Source: Methanosarcina acetivorans C2A (GTDB lineage Archaea; Halobacteriota; Methanosarcinia; Methanosarcinales; Methanosarcinaceae). From it: 64,000 bases of DNA. Below, in pieces: positions 26,276 to 34,719 of this stretch. The translations under genes were made by a program, and so were the position numbers. Under the pieces are notes generated by a model. The model was not told the origin of the DNA, ran no database searches, and worked only from the letters and a program-made list of their open reading frames with translations. The stretch lies in the NCBI RefSeq assembly GCF_000007345.1, contig NC_003552.1:4216001-4280000 (forward strand), in the 5' to 3' direction. The number at the start of each line of letters is the position of its first letter. Position 1 is the first letter of the stretch.

Positions 26276-27091
26276 ATGACTGAAAAGGAGGTAAAAAGGT
26301 ACGAAACAAGGGAAGGGGATAGGGACCTTTTCCTGAGTGCTCTCAAGACTACGGTTCCCGTGTTTCTCGGATACATACCCCTCGGAATGGCTTTCGGATT
26401 TCTGATGGACGGAGCCGGATACCACTGGATTTATGCTTTCCTTATGAGCCTCCTCATTTATGCGGGTGCGGGTCAGTTCCTTGCAGTCGCTTTACTTGCT
26501 GCAGGAGCCGGGCTTCCGGAGTTTGTTATAGCCACGCTGCTCCTGAACCTCAGGCATGCCTTTTACGGTTTGTCCCTGCTGGATAAATTTTCCGATATCG
26601 GGAAAGTCAAGCCTTACCTTATCTTTGCATTAACTGACGAGACTTATGCCCTCCTGACCACAGCCGAAGTTCCGGCAGGCGGGTCAAAGGCAAGGTTTTA
26701 CTTCTACATTTCAGCTCTTGACCACTTCTACTGGGTGGCAGGGTCGGTGCTCGGGGCAGGACTTGGCTCCCTGCTGAATCTTAACCTTGAAGGCATGGCC
26801 TTTGTACTGACTGCCCTCTTTGTGGTGCTGACAATCGAGCAGTACTTCAACTCCAGCATACGCTTCCCTTTCGTAGCCGCAGTGGGTGCAGGAGCCGCAT
26901 CCCTTATACTCTTCAGCCCTGAAAACATGCTGTTAATCTCGATTATTCTGGGGACCCTGATTCTGATAGCCAGGGAAAAATTTGGGCAGAGAGATACGCA
27001 ATTAAATGAAGGCATCAGACAGGTCAAAGGGATCGGACAGGCTCATGCTACAGCACAGCCTGTTCAGGACAGTTCACAGGAGGAAAACTGA
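26276..27091 (+). CDS. azlC: AzlC-family branched-chain amino acid exporter subunit
   Basis: A 271-residue membrane protein with the AzlC marks P-V-F-L-G-Y-I-P-L-G-M-A-F-G, A-G-A-G-Q-F-L-A-V, L-N-L-R-H-A-F-Y-G and F-A-L-T-D-E-T-Y-A-L. AzlC works with the small AzlD subunit to export branched-chain amino acids in bacteria. ATG 26276 is chosen over upstream starts because the extension is only polar and Phe-rich. Its TGA overlaps the azlD ATG by one base. The last 30 residues are Gln-rich. Confidence 0.92.
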   Translation: MTEKEVKRYETREGDRDLFLSALKTTVPVFLGYIPLGMAFGFLMDGAGYHWIYAFLMSLLIYAGAGQFLAVALLAAGAGLPEFVIATLLLNLRHAFYGLSLLDKFSDIGKVKPYLIFALTDETYALLTTAEVPAGGSKARFYFYISALDHFYWVAGSVLGAGLGSLLNLNLEGMAFVLTALFVVLTIEQYFNSSIRFPFVAAVGAGAASLILFSPENMLLISIILGTLILIAREKFGQRDTQLNEGIRQVKGIGQAHATAQPVQDSSQEEN

Positions 27092-27429
27092 TGCCCGATA
27101 CTTTGCAAATGCTTGCAACCATCACTGTAATAGCCCTTGCCACTTTTGCTACAAGGGTTCTTCCTTTCCTGTGTTTCGGTTCAAGAGAACCCCCTGCAAT
27201 GCTCTCCACCATAGAAAAAAACCTGCCACCGATGATCCTCCTGCTTCTGGTCATTTACTGCCTGAAGGATGTACAGTGGTTTTTGGCTCCTTACGGGATT
27301 CCGGAACTGTTCACAATAGGGATTGTTGCAGGGCTCCATTTATGGAAAAGGAATGCAATGCTCAGCATTTTTGCAGGCACAGGGCTTTATATGGCACTTG
27401 TGCAGTTCAATGTTTTTTCTTTTCTTTGA
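27091..27429 (+). CDS. azlD: AzlD-family transporter subunit
   Basis: A 112-residue protein with four hydrophobic helices. It shows T-F-A-T-R-V-L-P-F-L in the first helix, L-P-P-M-I-L-L-L-L-V-I-Y-C-L-K near the middle and A-G-L-H-L-W-K-R-N, all typical of AzlD. It starts in the stop codon of azlC (TGATG), so the two are co-translated as one exporter. Confidence 0.9.
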   Translation: MPDTLQMLATITVIALATFATRVLPFLCFGSREPPAMLSTIEKNLPPMILLLLVIYCLKDVQWFLAPYGIPELFTIGIVAGLHLWKRNAMLSIFAGTGLYMALVQFNVFSFL

Positions 27430-27458
27430 TTTTTACATTAAATTTTTTTTAAATTTTA

Positions 27459-27485
27459 ATATATCTCGGAATATTTATATACCGT
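27459..27485 (+). promoter_or_regulatory. TATA-box promoter of the Dsr-like gene
   Basis: TTAATATATC and ATTTATATACC lie 35-60 bases upstream of ATG 27519, matching the archaeal box A. Confidence 0.5.
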
Positions 27486-27518
27486 TTCTATTATGCCTCT
27501 TAACGTGAAGTGACTTAT

Positions 27519-28376
27519 ATGGCTGAAAAAAAAATTGACTTATCTTCAATTAAAAGTAAAGGTTTTCTGCCTCAGAGGCAGGAGAATATGTTTTCAATGC
27601 GGCTGAAAGTTGTGAGTGGCAATCTGGATGCCGAAAAACTGCGAGCAATTGCAGACGCAGCCGAAAAATACGGTTCCGGCTATGTCCACATAACTTCAAG
27701 GCAGCAGATTGAGGTGCCTTTTGTCAAACTCGAAGATGCGGAAACAGCAAATAATGAACTTGAAAATCAGGGAATTTCGGGAGGTTCTGCCGGAAAAAGG
27801 GTACGGGCTGTCGTTGCCTGTCAGGGAGACAGGGTTTGTAGAAACGGGTTGATTGACTGCCAGAACCTGGCGTGCAGAATTGATGAAAAATACTTTGGGG
27901 AAGCTGTCCCGAAAAAATTCAAAGTTGCAGTAACAGGATGTCCTGCAGCCTGTGTAAGACCCCAGGAAAATGATTTCGGAGTCATGGGCACGGTGAAGCC
28001 TGAAATTCTTGAGGAGAACTGTGTCGGCTGCAAGCTCTGTGAAAAAGCATGTAAAGTGGGAGCAATAACAGTTCTGGATGATAAAATCCGTATAGATCTC
28101 GAAAAATGCATCCTTTGCGGGGCATGCATTGCAGCCTGCAGGAAAGATGCCCTGAGGGCGGAAAAAACCGGGTGCACGATCTTTGTCGGAGGAAATGGAG
28201 GGCGTCATCCCAGGCAGGGGACAAAGCTTCTTGAGCTTGCAGCCGAGGAGCAGCTATTTTCAATCCTTGAAAAAACCTTTGAGTATTACAGAAGAGAAGG
28301 GCTTGATGGGGAGAGGTTCGGAGACCTCCTTGAAAGGCTTGGATTTGAAAAATATAGGGAAGAAGTCCTTCCCTGA
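27519..28376 (+). CDS. Small dissimilatory sulfite reductase-like protein (Dsr-LP) with inserted ferredoxin domain
   Basis: A 285-residue protein. The siroheme/[4Fe-4S] cysteines lie in A-C-Q-G-D-R-V-C (Cys101, Cys107) and T-G-C-P-A-A-C (Cys141, Cys145). A two-cluster ferredoxin insert follows (C-x2-C-x2-C-x3-C at 168-178 and again at 197-207). H-I-T-S-R-Q-Q-I near residue 57 contributes siroheme contacts. This is the short group of methanogen Dsr-like proteins related to Fsr, with no F420H2 domain. It may reduce sulfite, nitrite or another small substrate using ferredoxin. It is monocistronic. Confidence 0.88.
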   Translation: MAEKKIDLSSIKSKGFLPQRQENMFSMRLKVVSGNLDAEKLRAIADAAEKYGSGYVHITSRQQIEVPFVKLEDAETANNELENQGISGGSAGKRVRAVVACQGDRVCRNGLIDCQNLACRIDEKYFGEAVPKKFKVAVTGCPAACVRPQENDFGVMGTVKPEILEENCVGCKLCEKACKVGAITVLDDKIRIDLEKCILCGACIAACRKDALRAEKTGCTIFVGGNGGRHPRQGTKLLELAAEEQLFSILEKTFEYYRREGLDGERFGDLLERLGFEKYREEVLP

Positions 28377-28420
28377 ATGTCCTTAATCTCGCGGAAGATG
28401 AATTTGAGAGAGTCAACCGC

Positions 28421-29488
28421 TTAACTTTCCTGCCTTGCAACCTTTCCAAGCCAGATTCCGAGCGTCCCCAGCCCTACCAGCAGGGCAACAAGCTGTATGA
28501 GCCAGCCAAGGTAGGGTATTTCATACAATACTGCAAATATAACTGCGCCGATGAGGTAATATATCATATTCCCCGCTTCTTTTTTGAAGACCTTAGTGTA
28601 AATCATCTCTCCAGCGAGCAGTTTGACCGGTATTGTAGCGATAAGGGCTGCCAGGGTCAGGAGCAGCATCAGCAAGAGAGAAAGGCTCCACCCGAAGATT
28701 GTAATTAGCAGGACAAAGGAGAGGACCGGAACGAAGATCAGGAGCAAGAAGCCAAGTAGCCCGGCTTTCAATGCTGAGTCCCTTACAATTTCCGCAAGCT
28801 CGGTCACAAAATCCGGGAAGGTGTAGATAAGGATAAAGCCCAGGGCAAGAGATGCCAGCAGCCCTATAAAGAAGAAAACGATCCATAAACCTCCAATTTC
28901 ACCCGCATACTGGTTTTGATCTCGGGTTTGGGGTATGATACTCAGGTTTTCCCCCACATTGTTTTCGAGGTCGGAGGGGTAATTTTCGGCTTCAAGTTCA
29001 AGGTTCCCTTCAAGCTCAAAGTTCTCTCCTGTCTGGAGGGTCCCGGCAGAGACCGACCCGTTTCCATTAACAATCCCGTTAAGAGTTACCTGCCCTCCGG
29101 CAAGCAGGATATCGCCTTCAACCGTGCTGTCTTTTGAGAGTATAATCTGCCCTCCGGCTGCTACAAGGTCTCCTCCGACATTCCCATTTACTCGAATCGA
29201 GCCTCCCATTGCTATGATGTTCCCCGAAACATCTCCGTTAATTATCAGTTCTCCCCCGGCTCCGATGAAATCATCCATAACGTTTCCGTTTATCTCAAGT
29301 CTTGACCCCCCAAGCACCAGGTCTCCCGGGGTATCCGGGTCGATCTGAAGGTAGTCTCCACCACCGAAAACGTTTCCCGAGCTCGTATATCTGAGCGTGC
29401 TTTCTTCGTCAACGGCACCTGCCGAAAAAGGCAATGCGGCAAAAAGGATCATGAATAAAATAAGTAGTGATGTTAGCTTCTTTTCCAT
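28421..29488 (-). CDS. Bactofilin-like beta-helix membrane protein
   Basis: A 355-residue exported protein. Signal peptide is residues 1-25. Residues 55-165 form a repetitive right-handed beta-helix (turns such as D-L-V-L-G-G-S, I-I-N-G-D-V-S-G, I-I-A-M-G-G-S, V-N-G-N-V-G-G-D-L-V-A-A-G-G) like polymer-forming bactofilins. Three to five transmembrane helices follow (about 200-345). Bactofilins self-assemble without nucleotides as scaffolds. Here the helix would lie outside the membrane. The gene is intact and alone. Confidence 0.82.
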   Translation of the reverse strand: MEKKLTSLLILFMILFAALPFSAGAVDEESTLRYTSSGNVFGGGDYLQIDPDTPGDLVLGGSRLEINGNVMDDFIGAGGELIINGDVSGNIIAMGGSIRVNGNVGGDLVAAGGQIILSKDSTVEGDILLAGGQVTLNGIVNGNGSVSAGTLQTGENFELEGNLELEAENYPSDLENNVGENLSIIPQTRDQNQYAGEIGGLWIVFFFIGLLASLALGFILIYTFPDFVTELAEIVRDSALKAGLLGFLLLIFVPVLSFVLLITIFGWSLSLLLMLLLTLAALIATIPVKLLAGEMIYTKVFKKEAGNMIYYLIGAVIFAVLYEIPYLGWLIQLVALLVGLGTLGIWLGKVARQES

Positions 29489-29760
29489 AAAATCCCCTAC
29501 TCTGGTATATTGAGTTTTTTCGGTTATTTCCGGTTAAATTGAATCTTTCCGGTTAACTGTTCCTGACTAATATGAGGGTATTATACCAGGCTATTTTTGC
29601 CAGTATATTCCCCTTTTCAATACAGATGAGCGCTTATGAAACGGATAGAGATGAAAAACCTTTAGAAAAATAAAAGGCGGTTAAATATGAAAAAATCGGG
29701 AGAGAAAGCCTCATTCAGTCCATGTCCTGTATTAGTCCCTGTCCTGTATTTAGCGAGGCT

Positions 29761-30270
29761 TTACCAGGAATTGTCGTGAATTCTTGAGCCTTCATACCTG
29801 GCCCTTCCGGGTTTTTCTTCGGCAGGGTGCCCGATTGCGATTGCTGAAAATGGGATCACATATTCAGGGATCTCAAATAATTCCCGGATTCCGGTGACGA
29901 GTTTTTCAGCCGGGTAAACCCCTATCCAGACGGCCCCCAATCCCAGGTCATGGGCAGCGAGTAACATGTTTTCACTTGCTGCCGAGCAGTCCTGCACCCA
30001 GAAATCCCTGAATTTCGGAATATTCTGGTCTGCACAGATCAGGAGTGCAGCCGGAGCGTTCTTTAACATCTTTGCATAAGGGTGCATTTCCGATATTTTT
30101 TCAAGTAGATCCCGTCTGTCAATTATAATGAAGTGCCAGGGCTGTTCATCCCCTGCTGAAGGTGCACTCATCCCGGCTTTCAAAATTTCCTCAATCATCT
30201 CCCTGCTAACCGGTTTCGGCAGGTATTTCCGGATGCTTCTTCTGGTGAGAATCGCGTCCATTGTTTCCAT
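29761..30270 (-). CDS. Nitroreductase-family flavoprotein
   Basis: A 169-residue protein with the FMN-binding pattern T-R-R-S-I-R-K-Y (residues 8-15) and A-P-S-A-G-D-E-Q-P-W-H-F. It also has A-A-S-E-N-M-L-L-A-A-H-D-L-G-L-G-A-V-W-I-G and the C-terminal G-H-P-A-E-E-K-P. It should bind FMN as a dimer and reduce nitro compounds or quinone-like substrates with NAD(P)H or another donor. ATG 30270 is preferred; an in-frame start five codons upstream is possible. Confidence 0.9.
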   Translation of the reverse strand: METMDAILTRRSIRKYLPKPVSREMIEEILKAGMSAPSAGDEQPWHFIIIDRRDLLEKISEMHPYAKMLKNAPAALLICADQNIPKFRDFWVQDCSAASENMLLAAHDLGLGAVWIGVYPAEKLVTGIRELFEIPEYVIPFSAIAIGHPAEEKPGRARYEGSRIHDNSW

Positions 30271-30483
30271 AAATATTACCCCCATTCATTAATTTATTAT
30301 AATAACGGATAAAACTATTGTTAAAATAAATAATTTGCATGGCAGTTAAGAAGATAAAATCATGTCCAAGAATAGAAAAAGTATGAGGCTCAGAAAATAA
30401 TTGAAAAATTCAAAAGAAAAGCTGCTGAGAATTTTTTGAAGCTGCTTTTCTCAGTTTGAATAGTAATCAATTAACTTATTGAA

Positions 30484-31125
30484 TTACAGTGGGCGCTCAA
30501 CAGCTTCATGTAGAGCAGGAGCTGAAATCATTTTTGTAGCTGTAATTATCATTCCATCTGATCCTTTATTATTTATTTTTTTAGCAGGAACGCCTGCAAT
30601 CGAGATCCCCTTTTCATAGAAGGATTTGTTTACTACAGAATTCGCTCCGATTGCAATATTATCAGCAATTTCGACATTTCCAAAGATTTTGACGCCAGGG
30701 CCGATGTATACGCAGTTCCCTATTTTCGGTGCCAGAAGAATGCTATCTCTGCCAGATCCTGTTCTACCAGATCCTATATTAGTACAGGCATGTATTCTGC
30801 AGTTTTCTCCAATTCTGGCATCTTTGTTTACAACAATGGTTCCTCTATGGGCTATGCATAATCCAGGACCAAAAACATTTATTGGAATACTGTACCCGAG
30901 ATGGATGCTCATCCTGTGGAATCTAAAAAATATGTATTTTGAATAGAGTTTATGAATCAAGGACTTTTGACAGTTATTGTAATACTCGGTCTTTCTTAAT
31001 AATCGCTGAAATTTCCATATCTCGTCACCTATTAGTTTAGGTCTTTTATAATTCTTTCCTAAAGCTAATCTATCTGCCTCAATGTATAAATCATAATCTC
31101 TCTTTGATTTAATGGTAATAGAAAT
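30484..31125 (-). CDS. Serine O-acetyltransferase-like hexapeptide transferase, start unclear
   Basis: The C-terminal 100 residues are a left-handed beta-helix with hexapeptide turns (P-G-L-C-I-A-H-R-G-T-I-V-V, I-G-E-N-C-R-I, N-C-V-Y-I-G-P-G-V-K-I-F-G, I-A-I-G-A-N-S-V-V) and a G-V-P-A-K loop, as in CysE relatives of polysaccharide loci. The first ATG is at 30960. The frame is coding for another 55 codons upstream (Y-I-E-A-D-R-L-A-L-G, D-E-I-W-K-F-Q-R-L-L-R-K-T-E-Y-Y) with no ATG, GTG or TTG. ATT 31125, after a G-rich site, is a tentative start. The true N-terminus may be damaged by the adjacent IS remnant. Confidence 0.72.
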   Translation of the reverse strand: MSITIKSKRDYDLYIEADRLALGKNYKRPKLIGDEIWKFQRLLRKTEYYNNCQKSLIHKLYSKYIFFRFHRMSIHLGYSIPINVFGPGLCIAHRGTIVVNKDARIGENCRIHACTNIGSGRTGSGRDSILLAPKIGNCVYIGPGVKIFGNVEIADNIAIGANSVVNKSFYEKGISIAGVPAKKINNKGSDGMIITATKMISAPALHEAVERPL

Positions 31126-31247
31126 CCCCCACCCAAGATAATTATTTGTACAACTTGAAGTCTCATACTGCTGGTTTCTCAGTTTAATTGTACAAGTTCA
31201 AAAGTAAAAATCCAAAAATATTGAAACCCTCTTTTACCTGACTCATC

Positions 31248-31636
31248 GAGCTCGTCCCAAAAGTAGTATTATATTAAAATTATATATTTACTTTTATGTC
31301 ATTTCATGAAATAGAGATGTTCTATGGGAATCCATAGAACCTTATCTTCCCCCACAGAAATCACATGCAGGAAGACCACGTGAAAATATTAGGAAGTTAT
31401 TTAGCGGTATTTTGTACGTTGTTATGACAGGTTGTACCTGGAAAGATGTTCCTCGCCGCTATGGATCTAAGTCAACGGTCCATAGATTTCGTCTTCACCT
31501 GTAAGCCGATCCCAAAACTCAAAATTTGCTTATTTGGATCTCTTAGTTTAAGTGACTAATCGGGCTTTTGATTACGAAAGCAATCCTGAATAACGTTCTG
31601 ATAATCGAAATTAAAACTGGGTTTTGGGATGAGCTC
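31248..31636 (+). mobile_element. Deletion derivative of an IS5-family element
   Basis: A 389-bp element has terminal repeats GAGCTCGTCCCAAAA (31248-31262) and the reverse complement of GAGCTCATCCCAAAA (31622-31636), one mismatch. Inside is a transposase fragment. A clear target duplication is not visible. The left end sits about 120 bases upstream of the acetyltransferase start. Confidence 0.75.
31325..31504 (+). pseudogene. IS5-family transposase N-terminal fragment
   Basis: The frame reads W-E-S-I-E-P-Y-L-P-P, R-P-R-E-N-I-R-K-L-F-S-G-I-L-Y-V-V-M-T-G-C-T-W-K-D-V-P and ends T-V-H-R-F-R-L-H-L stop. This is the N-terminal DUF4096-type domain of IS5/IS1182-like transposases. The start codon and the whole DDE core are missing. 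Confidence 0.82.
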
Positions 31637-32369
31637 ATTGTATTCCGCTACTAACTGTGTGAGGGGTTAAATTCGAACCCTCATGTAACTCATACAGAGC
31701 CTCTGTGACGGATTTTATAATGGATAAAATATTGGCTCTTCGCTATTTCCTGTGGCTTGGAAATATTTGCATAGTTATAAAGTAGCCAAGCCAAAAAGAG
31801 AAATATTGAGTTTGAATGTGATTTACAACGGCAAATGTATCCAAATTTTATAGATGTTCTTTCGATATTTAGGAGATGATTTAAGTTACCCATCCGAAAC
31901 AGTGAAGAGCCGAAATATATTAATAATCTTCTCTAATCTCTTTTTCGCATTATCTGCCAGTTCACAACATTAGCCAAGAGATTGAAAAAGGAAAATGACA
32001 AATATGAATAAACCGGCAGCCAAGCCGTTTATAAAAATATCAATAGGAATAAAAGATTCGATTCCAACCGCTTTTGACATTTAAACCCCTCTCTAACATC
32101 TCCGTTTGCTCCTTTTTGGAGATGACCAGTATAGAATACTTCTTTACTGTATAAAAATCTAAGTGGTGCAGGGTGAAGATATTCTTTAGTCCCGCTTTAA
32201 CTGTAAATACCTTGTTTATCATTTTTCGTTATCGTTTACCGGTTAGTTTGCAGGTTAACTATATTGTTTCTCTAAATACGGATAATTCTTAATATAAATT
32301 GATTTCGAAAATACTTACTTTATCTGTCTTTTTATAGTGCAGCCGCATTGTAAATCTTGTGACTGTAAC
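31637..32369. other. AT-rich intergenic region left of the nuclease/HEPN pair
   Basis: About 730 bases with only short frames (for example minus-strand 31690-31893 and 32040-32222). They have no recognisable family or ribosome-binding site. It probably contains the promoter of the nuclease gene (AATATAAATTG near 32289). Confidence 0.55.
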
Positions 32370-33350
32370 ATGGATGAGCCAATACTTGACAATTTTTCGT
32401 ATCATTATCCACCTGAGCTTCTAGAAGTTTTGATAGAAACAATTCCAACGCTTGTCAAGTCGAAGCAAGCTTTACTTTCGTTTTTTAGAAATGCTGGCGT
32501 GAGCAGCTCTACGTTAAAACCTTATGAGGATATAGTATCAAGGGATAGAAATGCTATCAAGATGTACGATATTGCTCGTGGTGTATTGATAGAGTTGAAT
32601 GAGCAAGGAGATAAATCTCTTTCCACAAGGCGTAAGATTCTAAAGGCAGTTGTTGATTTTGAAGACTTTGATACCTGCTGTTATGAAAATCGACGTAACG
32701 AGGCTAGAGGTTTGGTTTGGAAGGTGCGAGAAATCGTAAATAGGAAAGATTCCTTCACCAGAATGCGTATTGAGAGAGACAACGAGAAACTTAAGAATAT
32801 TCGGGAGAAGGAAGCTGCTTTAGTTGCAGAGAAGAAGAAAAAACAGGAACGTATCAAAAGAGTACAAGCTGATTTATCTTCGTTGCTTAAGAGTGAAAAC
32901 CCTCACAAGAGAGGTAAAGATCTTGAAAAGGTGTTAAATGAACTCTTTGCCTGTTATGGAATTCTAGTTCGTGACTCCTTCGTGATAAAAGGGGATTGTT
33001 CTGAAGGGATTATCGAACAGATTGACGGAGCGATTGAGCTTGATAATGCCTATTACATAGTTGAAATGAAGTGGTGGAAAAATACTATAGGTAGACCTGA
33101 AGTGATAGACCATATAGTTCGTATAGCTAACAGAGGCGGGCAGGTAAGAGGACTTTATATATCATTTTCTGACTACTCTGATGCAGCTATTAGTGAGTGC
33201 AAGAATGCTTTAAATCGAAATGTGTTAGTGGTATTGGCAACAATTGACGAAATATTTAGAGTACTTGAAGCTGATGCTGATTTGAAGAGCTGGCTAAAAG
33301 CGAAAGAACAAGCTGCTGTTCTGGACAAAAAACCCTATGTGAAAGTATGA
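32370..33350 (+). CDS. PD-(D/E)xK restriction-endonuclease-like protein
   Basis: The protein has 326 residues from ATG 32370; a GTG at 32337 would add 11, including C-K-S-C-D-C. Numbering here is from the GTG. Residues 20-140 are an all-helical N-terminal domain ending in F-T-R-M. Residues 145-180 are a Lys/Glu coiled coil. Residues 190-320 form an Mrr-like nuclease: G-K-D-L-E-K-V-L (Glu197), Q-I-D-G-A (Asp230) and I-V-E-M-K-W-W (Glu243, Lys245). The catalytic set is complete. It has no methylase partner and is followed 30 bases later by a HEPN-like gene on the same strand. A DNA-cleaving defence protein is the likely role. Confidence 0.82.
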   Translation: MDEPILDNFSYHYPPELLEVLIETIPTLVKSKQALLSFFRNAGVSSSTLKPYEDIVSRDRNAIKMYDIARGVLIELNEQGDKSLSTRRKILKAVVDFEDFDTCCYENRRNEARGLVWKVREIVNRKDSFTRMRIERDNEKLKNIREKEAALVAEKKKKQERIKRVQADLSSLLKSENPHKRGKDLEKVLNELFACYGILVRDSFVIKGDCSEGIIEQIDGAIELDNAYYIVEMKWWKNTIGRPEVIDHIVRIANRGGQVRGLYISFSDYSDAAISECKNALNRNVLVVLATIDEIFRVLEADADLKSWLKAKEQAAVLDKKPYVKV

Positions 33351-33380
33351 TTGTACTGAGAGTATCAAGAGCTGTTGAAT

Positions 33381-34268
33381 ATGGAACAAAATTATCATAT
33401 CGTGCCAATAAGATATGACTATTCTGATTTTGAATTGTTTCTAAGGTTTATTGATACTATTGAGCCTCCGATATTTCTCGAGTACAATGATTCTAAAAAA
33501 CGAGATATAAAAATCTCTTATGCGTACAAATGGGCCGATTCACTTAGAGATAAATTTGATGCCGTATCAATCCTCTATAATGAAGTTTTGTATCAGATAC
33601 CGAGATGGAAAAGTGAATTACAACAAACAAAAGAAAAAGGGTATGGTACTACTATTCAGCAAACAATTCTTTTAGTCAGGTATGAGACATTCATTAATTC
33701 AATATACAGTTTTTGCGAAAACATTGGTTTCCTTGTGACAGAACTTTACCCTAAAGCAAATTTACCACGTAAATTTAATGAACAAAAATCAAAACGTTTG
33801 GAAACTATAAGAGGTTTTGATGATTACTACGCAAAGATGTTAGAATCTGCGGATTGGTATGATGAAGTTCATTCTATGAGATCAGAAGCAACTCACTATT
33901 TATCAGTATTCATATTTATTTCAGATATAGAGGAACCAGGCTATTTAAACAATAAAGTGTATAGCGAAAGAAAAGGGCATCCTGAAGGAATTGAAGTAGA
34001 AAACATAGAGAAACATATTAGAGAAACATATAGTAAGTTATATTCTTTTGTAAATGAATTCTCCAAGCATATTATAGAACTAAGGTGTAATAAAGAAAAG
34101 CCAGTTTGCTCTCTATGTTTATATGGTGGTGGAGGTCTAAGTGGAGTCCGTACAATGACACTAAATGATTATTTCCTTAGGAATCCTCCCAGATGTGAAG
34201 CGTTATGGTTTAATTGTCCTATTGATGAAAAATGTAGTGCGTCAAATAAACCATCTGAGAGAAAATAG
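33381..34268 (+). CDS. HEPN-like (Cthe_2314-type) protein, putative RNase partner
   Basis: A 295-residue helical protein that I cannot place with certainty. The segment S-M-R-S-E-A-T-H-Y-L carries R167-x4-H172, the catalytic motif of HEPN ribonucleases, in a helix as in Cthe_2314-like HEPN domains. An aromatic-rich four-helix core surrounds it. The C-terminal 60 residues hold V-C-S-L-C-L and three more cysteines (R-C-E, N-C-P, E-K-C), perhaps a metal-binding tail. Only 30 bases separate it from the nuclease gene, so they are probably co-transcribed. ATG 33381 is the chosen start. Confidence 0.6.
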   Translation: MEQNYHIVPIRYDYSDFELFLRFIDTIEPPIFLEYNDSKKRDIKISYAYKWADSLRDKFDAVSILYNEVLYQIPRWKSELQQTKEKGYGTTIQQTILLVRYETFINSIYSFCENIGFLVTELYPKANLPRKFNEQKSKRLETIRGFDDYYAKMLESADWYDEVHSMRSEATHYLSVFIFISDIEEPGYLNNKVYSERKGHPEGIEVENIEKHIRETYSKLYSFVNEFSKHIIELRCNKEKPVCSLCLYGGGGLSGVRTMTLNDYFLRNPPRCEALWFNCPIDEKCSASNKPSERK

Positions 34269-34272
34269 TAGA

Positions 34273-34287
34273 TGAGCTTATCCCAAA
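34273..34287. repeat. Solo IS-end sequence to the right of the nuclease/HEPN pair
   Basis: GAGCTTATCCCAAAA matches the 15-bp ends of the 31248-31636 element with one or two changes. It faces the right end of that element in inverted orientation, so the two genes between lie within an inverted pair of IS ends. Confidence 0.6.
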
Positions 34288-34356
34288 AGCCATTTTTACT
34301 CCCATATTGGGAGGTGCCCATAACTATTTTCCTGATCAGTATTTCGATCGTTCCTT

Positions 34357-34536
34357 TCAAAGAGCTATTGTATACTCTTTTTCATTCTCGCTCTCATTTT
34401 CTTTCTCTTTAGCACGACTTTCTATGTACTTTTCAGCTTCATTGAGCTTTTTCCCTAAATGTGAGAATATAAGTAAAGCGGCTATAACAATGACAATTAA
34501 AATTGCAATTATTTGCAAAGATTCAGAATCGATCAT
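34357..34536 (-). CDS. Small single-pass membrane protein
   Basis: A 59-residue frame: M-I-D-S-E-S-L-Q, then a continuous hydrophobic helix (I-I-A-I-L-I-V-I-V-I-A-A-L-L-I-F, residues 9-24), then a highly charged Lys/Glu tail predicted to be cytoplasmic and coiled. The composition is that of a real membrane anchor rather than noise. It has no known family. It lies opposite the nuclease/HEPN pair at the edge of the AT-rich island. Confidence 0.5.
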   Translation of the reverse strand: MIDSESLQIIAILIVIVIAALLIFSHLGKKLNEAEKYIESRAKEKENESENEKEYTIAL

Positions 34537-34719
34537 TATTTTGAATTTGCCACTTGACTATATACTAAATTTAAAACAGTAAAAAGGGATTTAGAATAAA
34601 GCGGTTATTCGGGTAGGAGAACTTTTGCAGCCGGTAGGAAAGATGTCTTCAGGAACTCTCGAACCGGTAAAGGGCAAAATATCAAAATATTTATCCGTTT
34701 AATCGGATACTTCCATTTA

